This document shows positions 9,556 to 19,784 of a stretch of DNA of 64,000 nucleotides, one piece after another. The DNA comes from Neisseria sp. Marseille-Q5346 (GTDB lineage Bacteria > Pseudomonadota > Gammaproteobacteria > Burkholderiales > Neisseriaceae): positions 62,001 through 126,000 of the forward strand of contig NZ_OX336253.1 in the NCBI RefSeq assembly GCF_946902045.1, given 5' to 3'. Under the pieces are notes generated by a model, which had not been told where the DNA came from, ran no database searches, and was given only the letters and a program-made list of their open reading frames with translations. How positions within the stretch are numbered: the stretch's first letter is position 1; every line of letters starts with the position of its first letter. Both the position numbers and the translations under genes were made by a program.

Positions 9556-9981
9556 TTAGCGTGGGCAGATTTCGCTTTGGCTGAAGAAGTAAGCAATTTC
9601 AATCGCAGCATTTTCAACGCTGTCAGAACCATGTACGGCATTAACACTGACAGATTCTGCAAAGTCGGCACGGATTGTGCCAGGAGCTGCATCGGCTGGA
9701 TTGGTTGCGCCCATCAATTCGCGATTTTTGGCAACGGCGTTTTCACCTTCCAATACTTGAATCATGACAGGATTGCGAGTCATGAATTTAACCAAGTCTT
9801 CATAAAAAGGGCGGTCTTTGTGTACGGCATAAAACTCTTTTGCTTCACGCTCAGAGAGATGTTTCATTTTCGCCGCAATAATGCGCAAGCCGTTTTCTTC
9901 AAAGCGGCTGTAAATCTTGCCGATGACGTTTTTTTCTACTGCATCGGGTTTGATGATGGAAATCGTACGTTCGATGGCCAT
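9556..9981 (-). CDS. ndk: Nucleoside diphosphate kinase
   Basis: Cytoplasmic enzyme that transfers the gamma phosphate of ATP to other nucleoside diphosphates through a phospho-histidine. The 141-residue protein has the active-site motif NAVHGSDS with His117, the [13 protein letters not shown]-terminus and the RPFYEDLV stretch. It has normal family length and is the first gene of the ndk-rlmN-pilW-rodZ-ispG run. Confidence 0.97.
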   Translation of the reverse strand: MAIERTISIIKPDAVEKNVIGKIYSRFEENGLRIIAAKMKHLSEREAKEFYAVHKDRPFYEDLVKFMTRNPVMIQVLEGENAVAKNRELMGATNPADAAPGTIRADFAESVSVNAVHGSDSVENAAIEIAYFFSQSEICPR

Positions 9982-10075
9982 GTTATGTCCTTGTTTTTAT
10001 TGGTAGGTAAGTTGTCGCAGCCAAGAGGCGAGGGAAGTGTATTCTACCAAATTTCGCCCCTTTTTGGGAAAGGCA

Positions 10076-11212
10076 TTATTTGCTTAAAGTTAGGTGTGGT
10101 TGTTCCAAATAGACTTCGGATTGCATTTCGATCATACGGCTGGCTGTACGGGTAAATTCTTCGGCGAAATCGCCTTCAACGTAAATATCGTTTACGCCAA
10201 CTGCGCTGGTGGCGCACAATTTCACACGGAAATCATATAAAACGTCAATTAACCATGTCAGACGGCGTGCTTCCGCTTTTTCTTGAGGGGTTAGGCGTTC
10301 TAATCCTGAAAGGAAAACCATCTCGTAATGTTCAGCCAAGTACAGATAGTCGGCTTGTGAGCGCGGGCCAAAACATAATGCACGGAAATCAAACCAGATG
10401 GCGCGTTCTGACTGGGCTTTATGAGGAATTTCCCGTCCATGAATAATGCTGATGCCTGGGTTTAATTCAGAGATTCCGCTCATTTCTTTAAATAAAGCAG
10501 CCAGTTTTTGCTCGTTTTCTTCATTATTGGGCACAAAGAAAATTTCGGCAGGGCGTAATGTGCGCAATCGGTAATCTTCGCCACCATCTACATTTAAAAC
10601 GGTTAGGTTAGATTCGATAAGGGCGATGGTTGGCAGAAAGCTGCTGCGGTTTTGGCCTTGAGGATAGAGTTCGGATGGGGCGTAGTTGGAAGTGGCTACC
10701 AAGACTACACCTTCACTCAACAGGTTTTCTAGCAAACGGCCTAGAATCATGGCATCGGCAATATCGCTGACGTGGAACTCGTCAAAACATAATACGCGTG
10801 TTTCTTTGGCAATTTCTGTTGCAACGGCTTTTAAGGGATTGGCTTCGCTTTTCAAGACTTTAAGGCGTTGATGGATTTCGGCCATGAAGGCATGGAAATG
10901 CACGCGACGCTTACGACGATAAGGGAGGCAGCCGAAAAAAGCATCCATCAAAAAGCTTTTGCCACGTCCTACGCCGCCATAAAAATAGAGTCCTTTAGGT
11001 ACTTGGGGGGAACGCAAGCTACGGCCGAGAAAGCGGTTGCGTTTACGTTTGAACATCATCAGTTCGGTCCACAAACGATCCAAATATTCAATGGCTCGCG
11101 CTTGGGCTTCGTCGCGGATGAAGTTGGGTTGTTCAGCTGCAGCTTGATACCAAGTCAATGGGCTGTGGTTTTCAAATGGAGGTGGTGTGAATAGTTGGTC
11201 TCTATTGCTCAT
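10076..11212 (-). CDS. zapE: Cell division protein ZapE (AFG1-like ATPase)
   Basis: AAA+ ATPase of 378 residues. Walker A GGVGRGKS lies near residues 79-86, followed by MDAFFGCLPY and the Walker B/sensor region VLCFDEFHVSDIADAMILGRL, all characteristic of AFG1/ZapE. In E. coli it binds FtsZ and destabilises Z-ring polymers. AAGG lies just before the ATG. The gene stands alone, with ndk downstream and ihfB upstream on the same strand. Confidence 0.93.
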   Translation of the reverse strand: MSNRDQLFTPPPFENHSPLTWYQAAAEQPNFIRDEAQARAIEYLDRLWTELMMFKRKRNRFLGRSLRSPQVPKGLYFYGGVGRGKSFLMDAFFGCLPYRRKRRVHFHAFMAEIHQRLKVLKSEANPLKAVATEIAKETRVLCFDEFHVSDIADAMILGRLLENLLSEGVVLVATSNYAPSELYPQGQNRSSFLPTIALIESNLTVLNVDGGEDYRLRTLRPAEIFFVPNNEENEQKLAALFKEMSGISELNPGISIIHGREIPHKAQSERAIWFDFRALCFGPRSQADYLYLAEHYEMVFLSGLERLTPQEKAEARRLTWLIDVLYDFRVKLCATSAVGVNDIYVEGDFAEEFTRTASRMIEMQSEVYLEQPHLTLSK

Positions 11213-11324
11213 GTGTAACCTTTATTATGCTTTACTGGCGATAGTTGGAACATCATCCGTAATAGTTTGGACAGCAGTTGGAATGATGTTTTCATTACAG
11301 AATAGTCGGTCTATTATAAATGAT

Positions 11325-11336
11325 TTCAGACGGCCT
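11325..11336 (-). repeat. Single DUS upstream of zapE
   Basis: AGGCCGTCTGAA on the minus strand in the 260-base gap between ihfB and zapE. A TATAAT hexamer (11313-11318, minus) follows it and may be the zapE -10 box. A 69-codon frame in this gap has no recognisable features and is not called. Confidence 0.85.
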
Positions 11337-11431
11337 GCGTTTTTTGCAAAAGCATTGTAGTAAATATAGTTGAAATGGTGTGTGATTAAGGTATGCGAAA
11401 AAAGAGCTGACTTTGGTATTTCTTGAAAAAA

Positions 11432-11464
11432 CAAAAAAACGCCGCATTTCTGCGGCGTTTTGCT
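11432..11464 (-). terminator. Intrinsic terminator after ihfB
   Basis: AACGCCGCA and its complement flank a three-base loop and are followed on the minus strand by seven T residues. It is a classical rho-independent terminator and one of the few here not made from DUS. Confidence 0.92.
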
Positions 11465-11472
11465 ACTAAGTA

Positions 11473-11787
11473 TTAATGAGCACTTTCTTGCAATGCCAAG
11501 TCTACACGCTCACGCAACTCTTTACCCGGTTTGAAGTGGGGAACATGTTTTTCAGGCACTTCCACGCGTTCGCCGGTTTTCGGGTTGCGCCCGATACGGG
11601 CAGGGCGGTGGTTCAAGTCGAAGCTGCCGAAGCCGCGGATTTCGATACGTTGTCCACGAGCCAGTGAGCGGGTCATGGTATCAACCAAGACTTTTACACT
11701 GTATTCGACATCTTTAGCCAGCAGTTGGGTGCCATTTTTTTCGGCAAACACTTCTGCGAGGCGAACCATCAATTCAGACTTCGTCAT
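11473..11787 (-). CDS. ihfB: Integration host factor beta subunit
   Basis: DNA-bending nucleoid protein of 104 residues that pairs with IhfA. The sequence follows the HU/IHF fold: [19 protein letters not shown] at the start, then [27 protein letters not shown], the beta-arm with the intercalating Pro. The gene sits ten bases after the rpsA stop with AAGG overlapping that stop; rpsA-ihfB is a conserved pair in proteobacteria. Confidence 0.97.
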   Translation of the reverse strand: MTKSELMVRLAEVFAEKNGTQLLAKDVEYSVKVLVDTMTRSLARGQRIEIRGFGSFDLNHRPARIGRNPKTGERVEVPEKHVPHFKPGKELRERVDLALQESAH

Positions 11788-11797
11788 GTCTGCAACC

Positions 11798-13483
11798 TTA
11801 TTCTTGGTCGCCGGACAGTTTGGCTTTCAGCAAGTCGCCCAAGCTGGTAGTACCGGCATTGGCAGTTGCAGCGGCGTTAACTGAATTCAGCGCTTCGCGG
11901 TTTTCTTTAGCGTCTTTCGCTTTAACAGACAGACGGATGCTGCGGTTTTTGCGGTCAACGGTAACGATAACGGCTTCAACTTCGTCGCCTTCTTTCAGTT
12001 TGGTAGTCAGGTCTTCAACGCGGTCAGCGGCGAATTCAGAAGCAGGCAGGTAGCCTTCAACTTCTTCAGACAGAGCAACTACGGCACCTTTGGCGTCAAC
12101 AGATTTCACAGAACCTTTAACCAAAGAACCTTTGTCGTTTACGCTGATGAAGTTGCCGAACGGATCACCTTCCAGTTGTTTGATACCCAAAGAGATGCGT
12201 TCTTTTTCAACGTCGATGGCCAATACAACGGCTTCAACTTCTTCGCCTTTTTTGTATTTGCGTACAGCCTCTTCGCCGGCCTCAGTCCAAGACAGGTCAG
12301 ACAAGTGAACCAGACCGTCGATGCCGCCAGGCAGACCTACGAATACGCCGAAGTCAGTGATAGATTTAACTGCGCCGGAGATTTTGTCGCCTTTGTTGTG
12401 GTTGGCGGCAAATTCTTCCCAAGGATTAGCTTGGCATTGTTTCATACCCAAAGAGATACGGCGGCGGTCTTCGTCGATTTCCAGGATCATTACTTCAACT
12501 TCGTCACCCAGTTGAACAACTTTGCTTGGGTGTACGTTTTTGTTGGTCCAATCCATTTCGGAAACGTGTACCAAACCTTCGATGCCTTGTTCGATTTCAA
12601 CGAACGCACCATAGTCGGTCAGGTTGGATACTTTACCGAACAGGCGGGTACCTTGTGGGTAACGACGGGTCAGGCCGCTCCAAGGATCTTCGCCCAGTTG
12701 TTTCATACCCAGGGAAACGCGTTGTTTGTCTTGGTCGAATTTCAGGACTTTAGCTTCTACTTCTTGGCCAACTTCCAAAACTTCGCTTGGGTGTTTCACA
12801 CGGCGCCATGCCAAGTCGGTGATGTGCAACAGACCGTCGATGCCGCCCAAGTCAACGAATGCACCGTAATCGGTGATGTTTTTAACGATACCTTTGATAA
12901 CTGAACCTTCTTGCAGGTTTTCCAGCAAGGCTTTGCGTTCTTCGCCCAAAGTAGCTTCCAGAACAGCGCGGCGAGACACAACAACGTTGTTGCGTTTTTT
13001 GTCCAGTTTGATCACTTTGAATTCAATTTCTTTGCCTTCGAAGTGAGAAGTGTCTTTTACAGGACGTACGTCAACCAAAGAACCCGGCAGGAATGCGCGG
13101 ATGCTGTTGATCATAACAGTCAGACCACCTTTGACTTTGCCATTGATAACGCCGGACAGGATGTCGCCGTTTTCCATAGCTTCTTCCAAAGCGATCCAGT
13201 CGGCAGCGCGTTTGGCTTTTTCGCGGGACAGTTTGGTTTCGCCGAAGCCGTTTTCAACAGATTCGATGGTAACGGTAACGAAATCGCCAACTTTAACTTC
13301 AATCTCGCCCTGAGCGTTTTTGAATTCAGCAACATCAATCAGAGATTCTGATTTCAGACCTGCGTTAACGGTAACGAAGTTTTGATCGATGCCGACTACT
13401 TCGGCAGTAATCACTTCACCTGGGTTCATCTCTTGCAGGGTAAAGCTTTCTTCCAGCAGCTGGGCAAAATTTTCCATAGTCAT
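11798..13483 (-). CDS. rpsA: 30S ribosomal protein S1
   Basis: RNA-binding protein of the small subunit that brings mRNAs to the ribosome. The 561-residue protein contains six S1 domains; repeated [25 protein letters not shown] and [13 protein letters not shown] motifs mark domains 3-5, each ending in a [11 protein letters not shown] strand. Start choice is between MTMENFAQ (13483) and the Met two codons later; AAGAG lies six bases before the first. It follows cmk and precedes ihfB on the same strand. Confidence 0.97.
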   Translation of the reverse strand: MTMENFAQLLEESFTLQEMNPGEVITAEVVGIDQNFVTVNAGLKSESLIDVAEFKNAQGEIEVKVGDFVTVTIESVENGFGETKLSREKAKRAADWIALEEAMENGDILSGVINGKVKGGLTVMINSIRAFLPGSLVDVRPVKDTSHFEGKEIEFKVIKLDKKRNNVVVSRRAVLEATLGEERKALLENLQEGSVIKGIVKNITDYGAFVDLGGIDGLLHITDLAWRRVKHPSEVLEVGQEVEAKVLKFDQDKQRVSLGMKQLGEDPWSGLTRRYPQGTRLFGKVSNLTDYGAFVEIEQGIEGLVHVSEMDWTNKNVHPSKVVQLGDEVEVMILEIDEDRRRISLGMKQCQANPWEEFAANHNKGDKISGAVKSITDFGVFVGLPGGIDGLVHLSDLSWTEAGEEAVRKYKKGEEVEAVVLAIDVEKERISLGIKQLEGDPFGNFISVNDKGSLVKGSVKSVDAKGAVVALSEEVEGYLPASEFAADRVEDLTTKLKEGDEVEAVIVTVDRKNRSIRLSVKAKDAKENREALNSVNAAATANAGTTSLGDLLKAKLSGDQE

Positions 13484-13569
13484 ATATACTCTTTTCGGTA
13501 CACCGCCAAGGGGTGCGGGTTAGGTTTGAAATGACCTGCCGTCCTTGGCACGGCAGGTTGGGAAATGTT

Positions 13570-13608
13570 TTCAGACGGCCTTGTTATAGGGTTAACAGGC
13601 CGTCTGAA
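13570..13608. terminator. DUS inverted pair between cmk and rpsA
   Basis: TTCAGACGGCCT and AGGCCGTCTGAA are separated by 15 bases. The arms can pair on either strand and probably end the cmk transcript, so rpsA would need its own promoter in the remaining gap. Confidence 0.7.
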
Positions 13609-13637
13609 ATGAAAACTTCGCGATTATACTCCAAATT

Positions 13638-14297
13638 TTAAACTTTATGATACCAATCAAGCACTTTTTTTACAGCTTCTTCGATAGAAAGGTTATCGGT
13701 ATCTAAAAGCAGGGCGTCGGGCAGCTGTTTCAACGGAGCAACAGGGCGGCGGCGGTCTGCTTCGTCGCGTGCTTCAATGTCCGACAAAATACGCTCAAAT
13801 GCAACCCCTTCGCATGGGATACCGAGTTGTTTGGCACGACGTTGGGCGCGGACATTGGCACTTGCGGTCAGGAAAATTTTTAATGCGGCATCAGGGAAAA
13901 TAACCGAGCCGATATCACGACCGTCGGCGACCAAACCTTTTTCGGTTAAGAAGTCGCGTTGGCGCTGCAAAAGGGCAGTACGCACTTTAGGCAACTGCGC
14001 GACGGCAGATGCGCCCATACCGATCGCTTCGGTACGGATTTGCTCGGATACATCATCGCCGTTTAATAATACGACGCCGCCTTCAAATTGTGCGGGCAAA
14101 GTTTCTGCTAATGTGCTGACGGCATCTTCATCTGTCCAGGCAACATTTTGTTTTTGTGTGTAAAGAGCGGTCAGGCGGTAAAGTGCACCGGAGTCGAGGT
14201 AAAGAAAACCCAAGGCTTCGGCTACGCGTGAGGCAACCGTCCCTTTGCCGGATGCGCTGGGGCCGTCGATGGCGATGACTTTTTGCTTGAGGCTCAT
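13638..14297 (-). CDS. cmk: Cytidylate kinase
   Basis: Phosphorylates CMP and dCMP to the diphosphates with ATP. The 219-residue protein begins with the P-loop AIDGPSASGKGTVASRVAE and has FLYLDSGALYR, the NMP-binding region and DGRDIGSVIFPDA. AGGAG lies six bases before the ATG. The cmk-rpsA-ihfB order is conserved in many proteobacteria. Confidence 0.97.
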   Translation of the reverse strand: MSLKQKVIAIDGPSASGKGTVASRVAEALGFLYLDSGALYRLTALYTQKQNVAWTDEDAVSTLAETLPAQFEGGVVLLNGDDVSEQIRTEAIGMGASAVAQLPKVRTALLQRQRDFLTEKGLVADGRDIGSVIFPDAALKIFLTASANVRAQRRAKQLGIPCEGVAFERILSDIEARDEADRRRPVAPLKQLPDALLLDTDNLSIEEAVKKVLDWYHKV

Positions 14298-14349
14298 GTG
14301 TTCTCCTGAATGCGATAGGTATTTGAATTAACCGTTTATTATACGTTGC

Positions 14350-14361
14350 TTTGGCCGTCTG
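14350..14361 (+). repeat. DUS copies with variant flank, divergent cmk-ruvB gap
   Basis: TGGCCGTCTGAA here, and GGGCCGTCTGAA near 14466-14477, keep the 10-base DUS core but not the usual AG flank. A TATAAT hexamer at 14420-14425 between them is a plausible ruvB -10 box. Confidence 0.75.
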
Positions 14362-14513
14362 AAAACGAAAATTTTTGTGGGATTTAGATTTGAGGGGAAA
14401 GCGGCTCGGCCTTATCGGGTATAATGGCCAAAATCATCATTTAGCCGCTTTGTCTGATTGTTCGGGCCGTCTGAAACAACGGGTCGGGAACGGTCTTAGA
14501 ATTTAGAAACATT

Positions 14514-15545
14514 ATGTTACAAACCGATAATCTTACTTCTGCACAACCTCAGCGCATTATCACTGCTCAAAATATTTCCGCTCAGGAAGAATTGCTTGAA
14601 CGTGCTTTACGTCCGAAAACTTTAGACGACTATATCGGGCAGGATAAAGCAAAAGAGCAGTTGGCTATTTTTATTCAGGCGGCGAAAAAACGTGGCGAAG
14701 CGCTTGACCACACTTTGCTGTTTGGCCCTCCGGGTTTGGGTAAAACTACTTTGGCGCATATTATCGCTAAAGAGTTGGGCGTTAATTTGCGCCAAACCAG
14801 CGGCCCGGTTTTGGAACGTGCCGGCGACCTTGCAGCCTTGTTGACCAACCTCGAGCCGCATGATGTGCTGTTTATCGATGAAATCCACCGCTTAAGCCCC
14901 GTGGTTGAAGAAATCCTTTATCCTGCGCTTGAAGATTATCAGTTGGACATCATGATAGGCGAGGGGCCGGCCGCGCGTTCGGTCAAAATCGATTTGCCGC
15001 CGTTTACATTGGTGGGCGCGACGACCCGTGCCGGTATGCTGACCAATCCTTTGCGCGACCGTTTCGGTATCGTGTCCCGATTGGAGTTTTATCAGAATAA
15101 AGATTTGGCGACTATTGTTGCCCGTTCTGCACAATTGTTGCAGCTGGATATGGGCGACGAGGGCGCTATGGAAGTGGCCAAGCGCAGCCGCGGTACGCCG
15201 CGTATTGCCAACCGCCTTTTGCGACGTGTACGCGATTATGCCGATGTGAAAAACAACGGCGTCATTGATGCGGAAATTGCCGATGCGGCTTTGAGTATGC
15301 TGGATGTGGATGGGCAAGGTTTGGATGTGATGGACAGGAAATTCCTTGAGGCGATTCTGCATAAATTCAGCGGCGGTCCTGTCGGTTTGGAAAACGTGGC
15401 TGCTGCGATTGGCGAATCGACCGATACCATCGAAGATGTGATTGAACCTTATCTGATTCAGCAGGGCTTTTTGCAGCGTACACCGCGCGGACGCGTAGCA
15501 ACTGAACGAGCCTATCTGCATTTCGGCTTAAAGGTTCAAGAATAA
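14514..15545 (+). CDS. ruvB: Holliday junction branch migration ATPase RuvB
   Basis: Hexameric AAA+ motor that drives Holliday junction branch migration with RuvA. The 343-residue protein has Walker [11 protein letters not shown] (about 71-79), Walker [11 protein letters not shown], the [10 protein letters not shown] sensor stretch and the C-terminal winged-helix domain ([16 protein letters not shown]). ruvA and ruvC are not adjacent. Confidence 0.97.
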   Translation: MLQTDNLTSAQPQRIITAQNISAQEELLERALRPKTLDDYIGQDKAKEQLAIFIQAAKKRGEALDHTLLFGPPGLGKTTLAHIIAKELGVNLRQTSGPVLERAGDLAALLTNLEPHDVLFIDEIHRLSPVVEEILYPALEDYQLDIMIGEGPAARSVKIDLPPFTLVGATTRAGMLTNPLRDRFGIVSRLEFYQNKDLATIVARSAQLLQLDMGDEGAMEVAKRSRGTPRIANRLLRRVRDYADVKNNGVIDAEIADAALSMLDVDGQGLDVMDRKFLEAILHKFSGGPVGLENVAAAIGESTDTIEDVIEPYLIQQGFLQRTPRGRVATERAYLHFGLKVQE

Positions 15546-15550
15546 TAATG

Positions 15551-15583
15551 AAGGCCGTCTGAAAACTGCTTTCAGACGGCCTG
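15551..15583 (+). terminator. DUS terminator after ruvB
   Basis: Inverted AG-DUS pair with an eight-base loop a few bases after the ruvB stop. The T run is weak. Confidence 0.75.
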
Positions 15584-15667
15584 ATACTTTCAATTTCATA
15601 TGATTGTCGGCAAATATCTGCCGATAATCGGTTAAAATGTCCCTCTTTTCTTTTTTGAAGTTTCCCC

Positions 15668-17575
15668 ATGAATATCTTATCCGTAGAAAATGCTTCTTTT
15701 GCCGTCGGCCACGTCGCCTTGCTCGACAAAACTTCTTTTCAACTCGACAGCGGCGAGAAAATCGGTTTAATCGGCCGCAACGGTGCGGGTAAGTCTTCGT
15801 TTTTAAAAATCCTTGCAGGCGTACAAAAGCTTGACGATGGGCAGATTATTGTTCAAAACAATCTCAAAATCGTTTATGTACCGCAGGAATCCTTTTTTGA
15901 TAAGGACGCAACCGTATTTGATACTGTTGCCGAAGGTTTGGGCGAAATTCGTGATTTATTGCGCCGTTATCATCATGTCAGCCATGAGTTGGAAAATGGT
16001 TCGAGTGAGGCTTTGTTGAAAGAGCTCAACGAATTGCAACTTGAAATCGAAGCGAAGGACGGCTGGAAGCTGGATGCGGCAGTCAAGCAGACTTTGGGGG
16101 AACTGGGTTTGCCAGAAAACGAAAAAATCGGCAACCTTTCTGGCGGTCAGAAAAAGCGTGTCGCCTTGGCACAGGCTTGGGTGCAAAAGCCCGACGTATT
16201 GCTGCTGGACGAGCCGACCAACCATTTGGATATCGACGCGATTATCTGGCTGGAAAACCTGCTCAAAGCGTTTGAAGGCAGCTTGGTCGTGATTACCCAC
16301 GACCGTCGTTTTTTGGATAATATCGCCACGCGCATCGTTGAACTCGACCGCGGCATTCTGCGCTCCTATCCTGGCTCGTTCTCCAAATACAGCGAGAAAA
16401 AAGCGCAAGAGTTGGCAGTCGAGGCGGAACATAACCGCCTCTTCGACAAATTCCACGCACAGGAAGAAGCATGGATACGCAAAGGCATCGAAGCGCGCCG
16501 TACCCGTAACGAAGGCCGCGTGCGCCGTTTGGAAGAGCTGCGCCGCCAGCGCGCCGAACGCCGCAACGTACAAGGGCAGGTTAACTTTAAGCTCGACAGC
16601 GGCGAAAAAAGCGGCAAAATCATCGCCGAATTGGAACATGCTTCGTTTGCCTATGGTGACAAAGTCATCATGGACAAATTCTCCGCTATCTTGCAGCGCG
16701 GCGACAAAATCGGCTTAATCGGTCCAAACGGTATCGGTAAAACCACCTTCCTTAAGCTGATTTTGGGCGAATTGCAGCCGACCTACGGCAGAATCCGCAT
16801 CGGCAGTAAACAGGAAGTTGCTTATTTTGACCAATTCCGTAGCGCGTTGAATGAAAACGACACTGTGTTTTACACGCTGGGACAGGGCAACGATTACGTT
16901 GAAGTCGGTGGTAAGAAAAAGCATGTGATGAGCTATTTGGAAGATTTCCTGTTCCATCCAGCCCGCGCACAAAGTCCCGTTTCATCACTCTCCGGCGGCG
17001 AACGCAACCGTCTCTTGCTGGCAAAACTCTTTACCCGTCCCGCCAATATTTTGGTCTTGGACGAACCGACCAACGACTTGGACATCGATACCCAAGAGCT
17101 GCTCGAAGACCTGCTGCGCGATTACCAAGGTACGGTATTCCTCGTCTCGCACGACCGTATGTTCCTTGATAACGTGATTACCCAAAGCATTGTTTTCGAA
17201 GGACAAGGCCGTCTGAAAGAATACATCGGCGGCTATCAGGACTATATCGACGCAAAATCGCGGGAAGATAAAATTCAGACGGCCTCTGCACCTAAAGCGG
17301 CTGCTGAGCCTGAGAAAGTTAAACCCAAAGCCAACCGCACGGTCAAACTTTCCTATAAAGAACAGCGCGAACTCGATGCCCTGCCTGACGAAATCGCCGC
17401 TTTGGAAACCGAGCAGGCTGAAATCAATACCCAGCTTTCCGATCCTGAAATTTTCAAAGATTACGAAAAAGCAGGCGCATTGCAAAGCAGGGCTGAAGAA
17501 ATCGAGATGTCGCTTTTGGAAAAGCTGGAACGCTGGGAATGGCTGGAAGCGAAACAAAATGGAGAAGCGGTTTAA
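15668..17575 (+). CDS. uup: ABC-F family ATPase (Uup-like)
   Basis: Cytoplasmic protein of 635 residues with two ABC ATPase domains and no membrane domain. The first domain has GRNGAGKSS (about 36-44), LSGGQKKR and LLLDEPTNHLD; the second has GPNGIGKTT, LSGGERNR and LVLDEPTNDLD. The C-terminal 90 residues are a charged coiled coil (EQRELDALPDEIAALETEQA), as in Uup. Family members act on ribosomes, and E. coli Uup also affects transposon precise excision. Two DUS copies (17206-17217 and 17274-17285) lie inside the coding region; the first is read as GRLK. Confidence 0.9.
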   Translation: MNILSVENASFAVGHVALLDKTSFQLDSGEKIGLIGRNGAGKSSFLKILAGVQKLDDGQIIVQNNLKIVYVPQESFFDKDATVFDTVAEGLGEIRDLLRRYHHVSHELENGSSEALLKELNELQLEIEAKDGWKLDAAVKQTLGELGLPENEKIGNLSGGQKKRVALAQAWVQKPDVLLLDEPTNHLDIDAIIWLENLLKAFEGSLVVITHDRRFLDNIATRIVELDRGILRSYPGSFSKYSEKKAQELAVEAEHNRLFDKFHAQEEAWIRKGIEARRTRNEGRVRRLEELRRQRAERRNVQGQVNFKLDSGEKSGKIIAELEHASFAYGDKVIMDKFSAILQRGDKIGLIGPNGIGKTTFLKLILGELQPTYGRIRIGSKQEVAYFDQFRSALNENDTVFYTLGQGNDYVEVGGKKKHVMSYLEDFLFHPARAQSPVSSLSGGERNRLLLAKLFTRPANILVLDEPTNDLDIDTQELLEDLLRDYQGTVFLVSHDRMFLDNVITQSIVFEGQGRLKEYIGGYQDYIDAKSREDKIQTASAPKAAAEPEKVKPKANRTVKLSYKEQRELDALPDEIAALETEQAEINTQLSDPEIFKDYEKAGALQSRAEEIEMSLLEKLERWEWLEAKQNGEAV

Positions 17576-17665
17576 ATTAGGAATTTTGTCCCAAAGTAGG
17601 GCAGATATTTTTCTAAATCATGCTGTCTGAACCCCGAATATTCAAAAACAAGGTCTACAACCAAC

Positions 17666-18097
17666 ATGAAAAAAGTCGAGAAAAACGTATTGGTGCTGCA
17701 TAGCGCTAAGGAAATGTTTGAGCTGGTGGACAAAGTTGAGGACTATCCAAAATTTTTGCCGTGGTACAGCAAGACCGAAGTCATCGAACGCAAAGGCAAC
17801 GAACTAAAAGCGCGCCTGTTTATGGACTATATGCGCGTCAAGCAGTCGTTTGCGACGCACAACCACAATATCCCAGGGCAGGAAATCCGCATGGATTTGC
17901 TCGAAGGGCCGTTTAAAACCCTGAGCGGCACTTGGAAATTTATCGACTTGGGCGATGATATGTGCAAAGTCGAATTCAGATTAGAATACGATTTCTCCAA
18001 TGCCGTACTCTCTGCCATGATTTCCCCAGTGTTCGGCCATCTGGCCGGTACACTGGTAGATGCTTTTATTAAAGAGGCCGACCGCCGCTATGCTTGA
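17666..18097 (+). CDS. ratA: RatA/COQ10-family START-like protein
   Basis: Protein of 143 residues with an SRPBCC (START-like) fold: [19 protein letters not shown] near the start and [21 protein letters not shown] in the middle, as in E. coli RatA and the ubiquinone-binding Coq10 family. RatA has been described as blocking 70S assembly; a lipid or quinone role is the other possibility. It overlaps the rnfH-like gene by eight bases, the usual ratA-ratB pairing. In gamma-proteobacteria this pair is often next to smpB, which is absent here. Confidence 0.88.
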   Translation: MKKVEKNVLVLHSAKEMFELVDKVEDYPKFLPWYSKTEVIERKGNELKARLFMDYMRVKQSFATHNHNIPGQEIRMDLLEGPFKTLSGTWKFIDLGDDMCKVEFRLEYDFSNAVLSAMISPVFGHLAGTLVDAFIKEADRRYA

Positions 18098-18362
18098 GAT
18101 TGAAATTGTTTACGGACTGGCCGATAGGCAAGTGTTGAGGAACATGACTGTTGCCGAAGGTACAACCGTGCGCGAAGCTGCCCTGCAAAGCGGTTTGGAG
18201 GTGGAGTTCCCAGAGTTGGATTTACAGCAAGCGCCTTTGGGTATTTTCGGCAAGGCCGTGAAAGACGAGACGGTGTTGCGCGATGGCGATCGGATTGAGG
18301 TTTATCGTCCATTATTGATTGATCCGAAAGAAGCGCGACGTAAACGCGCCGGGCAAGAATAA
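18090..18362 (+). CDS. rnfH: RnfH family protein (RatB)
   Basis: Small beta-grasp (ubiquitin-like) protein of 90 residues, with [13 protein letters not shown] at the N-terminus and [22 protein letters not shown] at the C-terminus, which is the RnfH signature. A longer frame opens at 18060, but the ATG at 18090 overlaps the ratA stop by eight bases and gives the family's normal start. The function is not established; the name comes from linkage to rnf genes elsewhere. Confidence 0.88.
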   Translation: MLEIEIVYGLADRQVLRNMTVAEGTTVREAALQSGLEVEFPELDLQQAPLGIFGKAVKDETVLRDGDRIEVYRPLLIDPKEARRKRAGQE

Positions 18363-18366
18363 ATCA

Positions 18367-18397
18367 AAGGCCGTCTGAAACTTTTTCAGACGGCCTG
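18367..18397 (+). terminator. DUS terminator after rnfH
   Basis: Inverted AG-DUS pair with a short loop directly after the stop codon and ahead of pth. Confidence 0.8.
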
Positions 18398-18416
18398 TCA
18401 AACTGAAAGAACAGTA

Positions 18417-18995
18417 ATGAGCTTGAAAATTAAATTAATCGTCGGTTTGGGTAATCCAGGCCAAGAATACGAACAAACGCGCCACAATGTCGGCTTTTGG
18501 CTGTTGGACGAACTGGCGTGGAAATGGAAAGTCAATTTTAAAGACGAAAAGAAATTTTACGGCGAAGTAGCGCGCGCCACTACGCCTGATGGCGATGTTT
18601 GGCTGCTCAAACCCATGACCTTTATGAACCGATCCGGTCAGGCCGTTGCCGCTTTGGCTCAGTTTTACAAAATCAAGCCGGAGGAAATCTTGGTGGTTCA
18701 TGACGAGCTGGATATTCCATGCGGCCGTATCAAATTCAAACTTGGCGGCGGTAACGGCGGACACAATGGCCTCAAAGACATTCAGGCTCGCTTGGGTACG
18801 CCCAATTTCTACCGCCTGCGCTTGGGTATTGATCATCCTGGTGACCGTAATCTGGTTGTCGGTTATGTGTTGAATAAACCCTCGGCGGAACACAGACAGC
18901 AAATTGATGACGCCATCGCTAAATCCCTGCAAGGATTGCCGGCCGTGTTGAATGGCGAATGGGAAGAGGCAATGCGTTTTTTACACAGTAAGTAG
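18417..18995 (+). CDS. pth: Peptidyl-tRNA hydrolase
   Basis: Releases tRNA from prematurely dropped peptidyl-tRNA. The 192-residue protein has normal length; the catalytic His is in TRHNVGFW (His23), the essential Asp in VVHDELDIP, and [13 protein letters not shown] forms the substrate loop. It begins just after a DUS terminator with only a weak ribosome site. Confidence 0.97.
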   Translation: MSLKIKLIVGLGNPGQEYEQTRHNVGFWLLDELAWKWKVNFKDEKKFYGEVARATTPDGDVWLLKPMTFMNRSGQAVAALAQFYKIKPEEILVVHDELDIPCGRIKFKLGGGNGGHNGLKDIQARLGTPNFYRLRLGIDHPGDRNLVVGYVLNKPSAEHRQQIDDAIAKSLQGLPAVLNGEWEEAMRFLHSK

Positions 18996-19097
18996 CGTAC
19001 CAAAACCAAACGGGCAGCCTTGCACATCATGTTCAGACGGCCTGAAAACAAGCAGTGCGATCTGACTAGCGATAAATCAATTAAAGAAACAGTAAAT

Positions 19098-19307
19098 ATG
19101 AATGAACTGACCAACCTTATGCAGACCGAGGCCCCAGGCATTGTTGGCGAAACATTAGACTTCTGCCTTTACGAATGCAGTATTGAAGATGCCCCGGATG
19201 CCGAAGAAGTGGCACAATGGCGTGATATTTTGAAGGCACGGGGTGGAAAATTTGTCCGCTTGGCAGATATCTGCCAAATATGGTTGGATGAAGAGGCCGA
19301 CAAATGA
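19098..19307 (+). CDS. Small conserved hypothetical protein
   Basis: I do not recognise this 69-residue acidic protein (MNELTNLMQTEAPGIVGE; IEDAPDAEEVAQWRDILKA; FVRLADICQIWLDEEADK). It has no signal peptide or membrane helix. The frame can be extended to 19020, but that part reads through a DUS copy (19032-19043), so the Met at 19098 is preferred. Its stop overlaps the next start as ATGA, so it is probably translated coupled with the VanZ-like gene. Confidence 0.7.
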   Translation: MNELTNLMQTEAPGIVGETLDFCLYECSIEDAPDAEEVAQWRDILKARGGKFVRLADICQIWLDEEADK

Positions 19308-19672
19308 AAGCCTTGCCGTTAAACAAATTTACTGCCGCTGCCTTTATCTGGTTTGCCGCCGCCATTTATGCCTTACTTTTCAAAGAGGGCGGCAATAGTG
19401 CTCCACCATTTCCCCATTTTGATAAAGTCGGCCATTTCGGGCTGTTTTTCGGTCAGGCATGGCTGTGCGCAAAAATATTTATTCAAGACAATAGGACTAT
19501 TCCCTATAAAGGCATTCTGTTTGCCGCTTTATTGTTTGCCATAGGAAGCGAGCTGGCTCAGGCATTTCTGACTGCTACGCGCCAAGGTTCGATCGCGGAC
19601 GGCATTGCCGATATGGCAGGTACGGCTGCGGCACTGTGGTTTGCAGAAAAAGTAAAAGCAGCAAAAAGTTAG
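19304..19672 (+). CDS. VanZ-like membrane protein
   Basis: Inner-membrane protein of 122 residues with about four hydrophobic segments. The motifs HFDKVGHFGLFFGQAWLC and the GSELAQAFLTATRQGSIADGIADMAGT stretch carry the conserved D-K-x-x-H and E-x-x-Q pattern of VanZ-like proteins. The family's general function is unknown; in enterococci VanZ gives low-level teicoplanin resistance. It overlaps the preceding small gene by four bases. Confidence 0.8.
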   Translation: MKALPLNKFTAAAFIWFAAAIYALLFKEGGNSAPPFPHFDKVGHFGLFFGQAWLCAKIFIQDNRTIPYKGILFAALLFAIGSELAQAFLTATRQGSIADGIADMAGTAAALWFAEKVKAAKS

Positions 19673-19690
19673 ATATATTTAAAGAAGTTA

Positions 19691-19739
19691 AAAGGCCGTC
19701 TGAAATCCTGAGGAACAGGTTTCAGACGGCCTTTTTTTT
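19691..19739. terminator. DUS terminator between VanZ-like gene and nspA
   Basis: Inverted AG-DUS pair with a 17-base loop, followed by eight T residues on the plus strand. It separates two converging genes and can serve both. Confidence 0.9.
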
Positions 19740-19784
19740 GCTTGTATTTGAGGCAATTATTGCTTCATGACAAGCATTCAAATA

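Noticed and set aside
11225-11434. 69-codon minus-strand frame between ihfB and zapE
   Set aside because: Begins beside the ihfB terminator, crosses a DUS and a likely promoter, and has no family features.
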